Assembly (NCBI RefSeq): GCF_947500125.1
Contig: NZ_CANMRA010000011.1
Location: 1-64,000, forward strand
Source: an uncultured Kocuria sp.
GTDB taxonomy: Bacteria; Actinomycetota; Actinomycetes; Actinomycetales; Micrococcaceae
Reading direction: 5' to 3'
Length of the DNA: 64,000 nt
Position 1 is the first letter of the stretch; every line of letters starts with the position of its first letter. This document shows, piece after piece, positions 58,182 to 64,000 of the stretch. The notes below the pieces were generated by a model. That model had not been told where the DNA came from. It ran no database searches and saw only the letters and a program-made list of their open reading frames with translations. The translations under genes were made by a program, and so were the position numbers.

Positions 58182-58428
58182 GGTACTCCTTCCGGTCTTC
58201 GATGCCGGTCGCTGCCGGAAGGGCCCGGGCACAGAAAAAGCCCCGCGCAGATGCCCGGGGCTCGGCGTCGCGGCCCGTGCAGGACGGGACGTGCTCGCTG
58301 TGCTGGTTCACCTGCGCTGGCGGTTCCTGGCGGAACTCTTACGGCTGCTCCTCCGTGGCGCACGCTCCGAAACGGGACGAACGGGCAGGAGGGACAACGA
58401 CCGGCGGTCTTTGGTACCACTTACCGTA
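58182..58428 (-). ncRNA. rplJ (L10) leader with intrinsic attenuator
   Basis: The 235-nt leader from the promoter at 58423 contains a terminator-type hairpin AGCCCCG/CGGGGCT (58238-58244 with 58255-58261) followed by five U (58234-58238), the clearest U-tract hairpin in the window, 50 nt before rplJ. Upstream of it lie GCCGTAAGAG and GGTGAACC stretches that resemble an L10-leader kink-turn region. Inference: L10-dependent attenuation or an L10 leader. Confidence 0.6.
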
Positions 58429-58451
58429 CCCGAGGGCCCGGCCGCGGCCAA
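58423..58451 (-). promoter_or_regulatory. rplJ-rplL promoter
   Basis: TTGGCC (58446-58451), 17-bp spacer, TACGGT (58423-58428) on minus. It overlaps the upstream gene's terminator stem, so both compete for the same DNA. Confidence 0.5.
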
Positions 58452-58471
58452 ATCGGGGTCGGGCCCTCGGG
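58429..58471 (-). terminator. GNAT-gene terminator hairpin
   Basis: Perfect 12-bp inverted repeat (58429-58440 with 58460-58471) 22 nt past the GNAT stop. Confidence 0.7.
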
Positions 58472-58492
58472 AGCGGCCCCGGGGGCGGCGGC

Positions 58493-59644
58493 TCAGGCGG
58501 CGGGGAACTCGCGGGCCCACACGCCGCTGCGCCCGGCCACGCGGAAGCCCAGCCGCGCGTTGACCCGGCTCATCCGGTCGTCGCCGCTGTGGCTCCAGGA
58601 GTAGACCGTGCGCACGCTCGGCGCGAGCCGCTCGAGCTGCTGCAGGTTCGCCAGCTTCAGCCGGGTGGCGAGCCACCGGCGGCGGTGCTCGCGCAGGACC
58701 ACGGTCTCGTCCTGCATCCCGATCGGCGGCTCCTCCCCCGCCAGGACGATCTCGGTCATCCCGACGAGCCGCCCGGTGGGCTCGTGCTCGGCGACGGCCA
58801 CGAGCGACAGGTTGCCCGCCTCGGCGCGCAGCTGATCGGTCCGCCGCACGCGCTCGGCGTCCCAGGGCTCGGGCTCGGCGGCGGCCACGGGGGCCAGGAA
58901 GGAGTCGGTCGCCATGCGCGAGTGCAGGGCCGCGAGCTCGTCGAGCCGGTCCTCGGGGGCCGGGCCGCTCCAGAGGTGGATCCGGTACGGCTCCGGCGCC
59001 GGCGAGGCCTCGACCTCGCGCAGCAGGGCCTCGACCCGCTCGGGCGGCAGCGGGACGTCGAGCACCCCGAAGTCGCTCACCGACTCGAGCCGGTAGCCGG
59101 CGCTGAGGGCGAAGCGGGTCTGCCGGTTGGACACGGGCAGCCGGCCCGAGCCGTCCGCGGCGTCCACCCACTCGACCATCCCGGGCGTGATCACCGGGAA
59201 GACCCCGGTGACGCTGCCGTCGCCCTGGATCTCCTCGGGCCCGGGGTGCTCGGTCTGGATCCGCAGGTGCCGGCGGGACTCCCCGACGGCGAGCTGCTCG
59301 GCGGCGGCCAGCAGCTCGGTGCCGGTGCCCTGGGAGGTGACGTCGGGGTCCACGTCGATGGTGATGTGGGCGGAGTCGGTGAGGCTGACCAGGGGCATCC
59401 GGACCTCGGCCCGTCCCGTGAGCCGGTCCTGCGCCCACGCGAGCAGCACGACCACGCGCTCGAAGGGGTCGAGCAGGTCCCGGTAGAGCTCCTGCGCGTC
59501 ACCGGTGAGGTCCGAGATCCCCCACACGTGCTGCCGGGACCGGCGCACGAGCTCCGCGACACGGCCCAGCAGCTCCTGGGCGGCGTCGTCGAACTCGTCG
59601 GGGATGCGCATCTGCTCGATGCGCACTGGGGGGTGCTCGCTCAC
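58493..59644 (-). CDS. GNAT-family acetyltransferase, tandem domains
   Basis: 383 aa, two GNAT-like halves (about 40-185 and 215-383); the function is not known. VVVLREHRRRWLATRLKLANL is the V/I-x-x-x-R-x-x-G/W-type acetyl-CoA loop of the C-terminal half. The size is similar to mycothiol synthase, but the motifs do not allow that call. Start GTG 59644 (VSEHPPVRIEQMRIP); ATG 59614 is possible. It lies between rplA and rplJ, which normally are neighbours; tandem GNAT proteins here have been seen in other Micrococcales genomes (recalled). Confidence 0.75.
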   Translation of the reverse strand: MSEHPPVRIEQMRIPDEFDDAAQELLGRVAELVRRSRQHVWGISDLTGDAQELYRDLLDPFERVVVLLAWAQDRLTGRAEVRMPLVSLTDSAHITIDVDPDVTSQGTGTELLAAAEQLAVGESRRHLRIQTEHPGPEEIQGDGSVTGVFPVITPGMVEWVDAADGSGRLPVSNRQTRFALSAGYRLESVSDFGVLDVPLPPERVEALLREVEASPAPEPYRIHLWSGPAPEDRLDELAALHSRMATDSFLAPVAAAEPEPWDAERVRRTDQLRAEAGNLSLVAVAEHEPTGRLVGMTEIVLAGEEPPIGMQDETVVLREHRRRWLATRLKLANLQQLERLAPSVRTVYSWSHSGDDRMSRVNARLGFRVAGRSGVWAREFPAA

Positions 59645-59726
59645 GTGGGGGATCTCCGTTCCGTGGGCGCCGGCGGACGCCCGTCGGCTGCTGGGTCGTG
59701 GGAGGGGTGGTCCCGGAGGACGGGAA

Positions 59727-59778
59727 GGGGCCCGGCCGCATCGGCCGGGCCCCCACACGTCGGAGCCCGCGGGCTCCG
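59727..59778 (-). terminator. double hairpin after rplA
   Basis: A 12-bp stem (59727-59738 with 59742-59753) and an 8-bp palindrome (59761-59778, CGGAGCCCGCGGGCTCCG) lie 10-60 nt past the rplA stop. Confidence 0.75.
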
Positions 59779-59788
59779 GTGCACGGCG

Positions 59789-60496
59789 TCAGGCGCCGAC
59801 GACGACCTCGGTGGCGTTCGGGTCGACCGGGATGCCCGGTCCGAACGTGGTCGAGACGGTCGCCTTCGTGATGTAGCGGCCCTTCGACGCGGAGGGCTTC
59901 AGGCGCAGGATCTCCTCGAGGGCTGCGCCGTAGTTCTCCGCGAGCTTCTGCACGTCGAAGGACGTCTTGCCCACGATGAAGTGCAGGTTCGAGTGCTTGT
60001 CGACGCGGAAGTCGATCTTGCCGCCCTTGATGTCGTTGACGGCCTTGGTCACGTCCATGGTGACGGTGCCGGTCTTGGGGTTCGGCATCAGGTTGCGGGG
60101 ACCGAGGACCTTGCCGAGCCGGCCGACCTTGCCCATCATGTCCGGGGTCGCCACGGCGGCGTCGAAGTCGGTCCAGCCGCCCTGGATGCGGGCGATCAGG
60201 TCGTCGGAGCCGACGTGGTCCGCCCCGGCCTCCTCGGCGGCGGCGGCCTTGTCGCCGGTCGCGAAGACGACGACGCGCGCGGTCTTGCCGGTGCCGTTGG
60301 GCAGGTTCACGGTGCCGCGGACCATCTGGTCGGCCTTGCGGGGGTCGACGCCGAGGCGGAGGACGACCTCCACGGTGGAGTCGGTCTTCGCGGTGTCGAG
60401 CTCCTTGGCCAGGGCCACGGCCTCGGCCGGGGCGTACAGCGTGCCCTCGTCGATCTTGGCGGCGGCCGCCTGGTATGCCTTGCTGCGCTTTGCCAT
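59789..60496 (-). CDS. rplA: 50S ribosomal protein L1
   Basis: Stalk protein at the E site; in E. coli it represses rplKA translation. 235 aa, [20 protein letters not shown] and the two-domain L1 fold. The ATG at 60496 has AAGGAG upstream. 88 nt after rplK. Confidence 0.97.
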   Translation of the reverse strand: MAKRSKAYQAAAAKIDEGTLYAPAEAVALAKELDTAKTDSTVEVVLRLGVDPRKADQMVRGTVNLPNGTGKTARVVVFATGDKAAAAEEAGADHVGSDDLIARIQGGWTDFDAAVATPDMMGKVGRLGKVLGPRNLMPNPKTGTVTMDVTKAVNDIKGGKIDFRVDKHSNLHFIVGKTSFDVQKLAENYGAALEEILRLKPSASKGRYITKATVSTTFGPGIPVDPNATEVVVGA

Positions 60497-60584
60497 CTGC
60501 TTCTTCTCCTTGTGCAGTTGTGGTCTGCGGGCCGCGCTCGGCCCTGCCACGTCAATAACGGTGGGTGGTGTCAGCCGAGGCTGA

Positions 60585-61016
60585 TCACTCGACCTCGATG
60601 CCCATGGAGCGGGCGGTGCCGGCGATGATCTTCGCGGCGGCGTCGATGTCGTTGGCGTTGAGGTCTTCCTTCTTGGTCTCGGCGATCTCGCGGACCTGGT
60701 CCATGCTGAGCTTGCCGACCTTCTGGGTGTGCGGGACACCCGAGCCCTTGGCGATGCCGGCGGCCTTCTTGATCAGCTGCGCGGCGGGCGGGGTCTTCGT
60801 GATGAAGGTGAACGAGCGGTCCTCGTAGACCGTGATCTCCACCGGCACGATGTTGCCGCGCTGGGACTCCGTGGCCGCGTTGTAGGCCTTGCAGAATTCC
60901 ATGATGTTGACGCCGTGCTGGCCGAGGGCCGGACCCACGGGGGGCGCCGGGTTGGCCGCGCCGGCCTGGATCTGCAGCTTGATCAGGCCGGAGACCTTCT
61001 TCTTCTTGGGAGCCAT
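60585..61016 (-). CDS. rplK: 50S ribosomal protein L11
   Basis: GTPase-associated centre protein; target region of thiostrepton and of stringent-response sensing. 143 aa, [20 protein letters not shown] and the C-terminal RSMGIEVE end. The 148-nt gap to nusG holds small hairpins GGCCACC/GGTGGCC (61073-61093) and GCGGGCC/GGCCCGC (61141-61159), the first a possible L1 target in the leader. Confidence 0.97.
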   Translation of the reverse strand: MAPKKKKVSGLIKLQIQAGAANPAPPVGPALGQHGVNIMEFCKAYNAATESQRGNIVPVEITVYEDRSFTFITKTPPAAQLIKKAAGIAKGSGVPHTQKVGKLSMDQVREIAETKKEDLNANDIDAAAKIIAGTARSMGIEVE

Positions 61017-61164
61017 GTGCTGGTCCTTCTTCTGCTGGACGTACCGGCGCACAGGAGCGTACGACGGCGGGTGGCCACCGTGGCGCGGTGGCCGGGCGGC
61101 CCCGGCGGCGAAGCATGCACCGCGGAGGCCGGGAACTGGGGCGGGCCGGAGCGGCCCGCGGGGC

Positions 61165-62055
61165 TCAGATCTTGGAGACCTGGTTGAAGCCGAGGGTGAC
61201 GGGGGTCTCGCGCTCGAAGATCGACACGAGGACGACCAGCTGCTGGGACTCCACCTTGATCTCGGAGATCGTGGCGGGGAGGGTCTCGAACGGACCCTCC
61301 TTGACGATGACGGACTCGCCGACCTCGAAGTCGACGTCGACCTGCGGCTGCGCGCTCGTCTGGGCGGCCGCCTCGCCGGCCGCGCCCTGCGGGGCCTCGA
61401 AGACCGGGTTGAGCATCTCGAAGACCTCGTCCAGGCGCAGCGGCACGGGGTTGTACGCGTCCTGGCCGACGAAGCCGGTGACGCCCGGGGTGTGGCGGAC
61501 CGCGCCCCAGGAGGCGTCGGTGAGGTTCATCCGCACCAGCACGTAGCCGGGGATCCGCACCCGGCGCACGATCTTGCGCTGGGCGTTCTTGATCTCGACG
61601 ACCTCCTCCATCGGCACCTCGATCTGGAAGATGTCGTCCTCCATGTTGAGGGACTGGATGCGGGTCTCGAGGTTCGTCTTCACGCGGTTCTCGTAGCCGG
61701 CGTAGGTGTGGATGACGTACCAGTCACCCTCCTGGCGGCGCAGCGTCGACTTGAACTCCTCGACGGGGTCCACGGCGGGCACCTCGTCCTCCGCCGCGGG
61801 AGCCTCCTCGGCGACCGGAGCCTCGTCGGCGGCCGGGGTCTCCTCGGCGGGAGTCTCCTCGGCCGCGGGGGCCTCGTCGACGGGCGGTCCGGCGAGAGCC
61901 TCGTCGACGGCCGGAGCCGTCGGGACGTCGTCCGGCTCGTGGGCGGCGGCGAAGTCGTCCTCCTGCACAGAGGTCTCGGCCTCCGGCAGCTCCGGAGCCT
62001 GCTGGTCGACCTCGGCCGGTGCCTCGGTGCCGTTTTCGAGCTCGTGCTCGGTCAC
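61165..62055 (-). CDS. nusG: transcription termination/antitermination factor NusG with acidic N-terminal extension
   Basis: Binds RNA polymerase and links it to Rho and the ribosome. 296 aa, against 180 in E. coli. Residues 1-105 are an acidic Ala/Glu/Pro-rich stretch with repeated EEAPA/DEAPV-like units; NGN domain begins near 110 ([17 protein letters not shown]); a second insertion (about 222-238, Ala/Gln-rich) precedes the KOW domain, which ends GFNQVSKI. Start GTG 62055. Next to secE, the conserved order. Confidence 0.96.
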   Translation of the reverse strand: MTEHELENGTEAPAEVDQQAPELPEAETSVQEDDFAAAHEPDDVPTAPAVDEALAGPPVDEAPAAEETPAEETPAADEAPVAEEAPAAEDEVPAVDPVEEFKSTLRRQEGDWYVIHTYAGYENRVKTNLETRIQSLNMEDDIFQIEVPMEEVVEIKNAQRKIVRRVRIPGYVLVRMNLTDASWGAVRHTPGVTGFVGQDAYNPVPLRLDEVFEMLNPVFEAPQGAAGEAAAQTSAQPQVDVDFEVGESVIVKEGPFETLPATISEIKVESQQLVVLVSIFERETPVTLGFNQVSKI

Positions 62056-62139
62056 TGGATCTCCCTCAACGTTCTTTCGTGGATGTCGTGCTCTGCTGGG
62101 TCACGGTGGCCGGCCGCGCCGGTCCGTGCGCCGCCCGGA

Positions 62140-62412
62140 TCAGCCGGCGGCGTCCCCCTGCCCGAAGATCCACAGGGCGGCCTGCCCGAACCCGAGGTCC
62201 AGGACCGAGATGAGCACCATCATGAACGCGACGAACACGAGGACCACCAAGACGTAGTTGACCAGTTCGTGCCGGGTGGGGGTGACCACCTTCCGGAGCT
62301 CCCCCACGACCTGGCGCAGGAACAGGAACAGGCGCCCGAAGACGCCGCGGGGGCTCTCGGCCCCCTGCTCCGGGGGCTGGCCCGACGCCCGGCCGGCGGT
62401 GGTCTGCGACAT
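62140..62412 (-). CDS. secE: preprotein translocase subunit SecE
   Basis: Single-pass clamp of SecY. 90 aa with one membrane helix (about 52-73) after the amphipathic FLRQVVGELRKVVTPTRHEL, the SecE signature. It lies 84 nt before nusG and after tRNA-Trp; with no visible promoter between, secE may be transcribed with the tRNA or by read-through. Confidence 0.95.
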   Translation of the reverse strand: MSQTTAGRASGQPPEQGAESPRGVFGRLFLFLRQVVGELRKVVTPTRHELVNYVLVVLVFVAFMMVLISVLDLGFGQAALWIFGQGDAAG

Positions 62413-62477
62413 CGGCTCTCCCTGTGTGGACTCGTGCGTGCCGCGCGGTGCTGCCGGCCCGCCGTGTCCGCGGCGGC

Positions 62478-62508
62478 TCCCGGCACCCCGGTGAGGGGGT
62501 GCCGGGGA
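62478..62508 (-). terminator. tRNA-Trp / secE intergenic hairpin
   Basis: A 12-bp stem with one bulge (62478-62489 with 62496-62508), 17 nt after the tRNA. It may end or process the tRNA transcript. Confidence 0.5.
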
Positions 62509-62524
62509 CCGTCCCGGACTGGAG

Positions 62525-62597
62525 CAGGGCAGACAGGACTCGAACCTGCAACCTGCGGTTTTGGAGACCGCTGCGCTACCAATTGCGCCACTGCCCT
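62525..62597 (-). tRNA. tRNA-Trp (anticodon CCA)
   Basis: 73-nt tRNA in canonical cloverleaf: acceptor AGGGCAG/CTGCCCT, anticodon CCA at 62562-62564 in loop CTCCAAA, T-arm GGTTCGAGTCC, discriminator G. No CCA is encoded. The position upstream of secE-nusG is common. Confidence 0.97.
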
Positions 62598-62660
62598 ACG
62601 TGCCTCGCGAACTCGCCCGGCGTCGGAACGCCGGTCTCGATCGCTCGGACCCGGTCACCG

Positions 62661-62666
62661 ACTCTA
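62661..62666 (-). promoter_or_regulatory. tRNA-Trp promoter -10 box
   Basis: TAGAGT on minus in a 283-nt divergent gap that contains no gene. TSS near 62654, 57 nt before the tRNA. The -35 is weak. Confidence 0.4.
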
Positions 62667-62805
62667 CCACTCGGCCTCGCCGCGACGGCGCGGCCGAGCA
62701 GGCGCCGATGACACCAGTCGACCATCCTAGGCGACCCGGGCGGCGGGGTGCAATCCGGGCGGGACCGGCCACCGGCGCGCCGGGCCCGCCCGCCGGACCC
62801 CCGAG

Positions 62806-62811
62806 TAGCAT
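62806..62811 (+). promoter_or_regulatory. aminotransferase gene promoter -10 box
   Basis: TAGCAT on plus, 69 nt before the ATG; the gene has a clear AGGAGG about 10 nt upstream of its start. The -35 is unclear. Confidence 0.35.
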
Positions 62812-62880
62812 GGGGGCGTCCGCACCGCCGCCGTCGCACCCGGCGGAAACCGTCCGTTCCCCTCCAGGAGGCCCCCGGTC

Positions 62881-64000
62881 ATGACCACGTCCCGCATCTC
62901 CCGGCGCGTCGGCGCCATCGCAGAGTCCGCGACGCTCGCCGTGGACGCCAAGGCGAAGGCGCTCAAGGCCGCCGGCCGCCCCGTGATCGGCTTCGGCGCC
63001 GGGGAGCCCGACTTCCCCACGCCCCAGTACATCGTGGACGCCGCCGCGGCCGCCCTGCAGGACCCGGCGAACTTCCGGTACACGCCGGCGGCGGGCCTGC
63101 CCGAGCTGCGGAAGGCCGTGGCCGAGCAGACCGCCCGGGACGACGGGTACACGGTGGAGCCCTCCCAGGTGCTCATCACCAACGGCGGCAAGCAGGCCGT
63201 CTTCCAGGCCTTCGCGACGGTCGTGGACGAGGGCGACGACGTCCTGCTGCCGGCCCCGTACTGGACGACCTACCCCGAGGCCATCAAGCTCGCCGGCGGC
63301 AACCCGGTCGAGGTCTTCGCCGGGCCGGAGCTCGGCTACAAGGTCACCCCGGAGCTGCTCGAGGCGGCGTGGACCGAGCGCACCAAGGCGCTGCTGTTCT
63401 GCTCGCCGTCCAACCCCACCGGCGCCGTGTACTCCCCCGAGGAGACCGCGGCGGTGGGCCGCTGGGCGGCGGAGAAGGGGATCTTCGTGCTGACCGACGA
63501 GATCTACCAGCACCTCACCTACGACGGCGTGCCGTTCACCTCGATCGCCGCCGCCGTGCCGGAGCTGGGCGAGAACGTGGTCATCCTCAACGGCGTGGCC
63601 AAGACGTACGCGATGACCGGCTGGCGGGTGGGCTGGATGATCGGGGCCCCCGACGTCATCAAGGCGGCCACGAACCTGCAGTCCCACCTGACGTCCAACG
63701 TCAACAACGTGGCCCAGCGGGCCGCGCTCGCGGCCGTGTCCGGCCCGCTCGACGAGGCCCACCGGATGCGGGAGGCCTTCGACCGCCGCCGCCGGGTCAT
63801 GGTGGACGCCCTCAACGCCATCGACGGCGTGGAGTGCCCCACCCCGACCGGCGCGTTCTACGCCTACGCGGACGTGCGGGGCCTGCTCGGCCGGCGCTTC
63901 GGCGACGCGACCCCGGAGACCTCCGCCGAGCTGGCCGAGCTGATCCTGGAGCAGGCCGAGGTCGCGGTGGTCCCCGGTGAGGCGTTCGGCCCCTCCGGCT
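62881..64000 (+). CDS. class I pyridoxal-phosphate aminotransferase (aspartate aminotransferase type), partial
   Basis: At least 373 residues, cut by the window end. Starts [20 protein letters not shown] after AGGAGG. Motifs of the Iγ subgroup: [23 protein letters not shown] and the PLP Lys in [16 protein letters not shown]. The most likely substrate pair is aspartate/2-oxoglutarate, as for most genes at this position in actinobacteria; aromatic substrates or prephenate are possible. Divergent from tRNA-Trp. Confidence 0.88.
   Translation, partial: MTTSRISRRVGAIAESATLAVDAKAKALKAAGRPVIGFGAGEPDFPTPQYIVDAAAAALQDPANFRYTPAAGLPELRKAVAEQTARDDGYTVEPSQVLITNGGKQAVFQAFATVVDEGDDVLLPAPYWTTYPEAIKLAGGNPVEVFAGPELGYKVTPELLEAAWTERTKALLFCSPSNPTGAVYSPEETAAVGRWAAEKGIFVLTDEIYQHLTYDGVPFTSIAAAVPELGENVVILNGVAKTYAMTGWRVGWMIGAPDVIKAATNLQSHLTSNVNNVAQRAALAAVSGPLDEAHRMREAFDRRRRVMVDALNAIDGVECPTPTGAFYAYADVRGLLGRRFGDATPETSAELAELILEQAEVAVVPGEAFGPSG

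Noticed and set aside
58493-59644. Mycothiol synthase (MshD) for the tandem-GNAT protein
   Set aside because: Size and tandem layout fit, but I cannot see MshD-specific motifs, and the location is not near other mycothiol genes.

Overview
The window is a high-GC, actinobacterial chromosome segment (many GTG and two TTG starts, TANNNT -10 boxes, GC-rich hairpin terminators mostly without U-tracts). It fits Micrococcaceae and looks most like Kocuria or a close relative. That is an inference from gene order, from the long L17 with a C-terminal YHVPGSRWY module, and from the absence of rpsD between rpsK and rpoA. No database search was possible. Almost everything is core machinery on the minus strand, so 'downstream' usually means towards lower coordinates.

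Layout from low to high coordinates. (1) 1-9.8 kb, cell envelope and cofactor block: nnr (partial), acpS, glmS, a mannitol PTS pair mtlA-mtlD with a perfect CRP/GlxR-type operator, divergent coaA, a VanY-like lipoprotein and mscL on plus, then glmM. (2) 9.9-30.2 kb, ribosomal superoperon in pieces: rplM-rpsI, truA, rpoA-rplQ, infA-rpmJ-rpsM-rpsK, secY-adk-map-rlmN, spc (rplN to rplO) and S10 (rpsJ to rpsQ), separated by hairpins and internal promoters. (3) 30.2-35.8 kb: a small VOC protein on plus, then tuf, fusA, rpsG, rpsL. (4) 35.8-45.9 kb, a complete 4-hydroxybenzoate/protocatechuate beta-ketoadipate island: IclR regulator, pcaJ, I, F, C, D, B, G, H, pobA, second IclR regulator. It sits between rpsL and rpoC, which are usually close neighbours in actinobacteria. 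(5) 46.2-64 kb: rpoC, rpoB, gcvP under a tandem glycine riboswitch, rplL, rplJ with a leader attenuator, a tandem GNAT protein, rplA, rplK, nusG, secE, tRNA-Trp, and a divergent class I aminotransferase cut by the window end.

How it works together: PobA converts 4-hydroxybenzoate to protocatechuate. PcaHG, PcaB, PcaC, PcaD, PcaIJ and PcaF then take it to succinyl-CoA and acetyl-CoA. Two IclR-family genes bracket the cluster, and distinct palindromes lie at the pcaH and pobA promoters. The remaining genes make ribosomes, RNA polymerase, the Sec translocon and UDP-GlcNAc precursors (GlmS, GlmM). I found no phage, insertion sequence, CRISPR array or defence system. The most unusual points are the catabolic island inside the rpo-str superoperon, the split PcaD/PcaC with an 18-bp repeat tail at the junction, the extra module on L17, the RGG-rich tails on S3 and S5, and the regulatory RNA elements.
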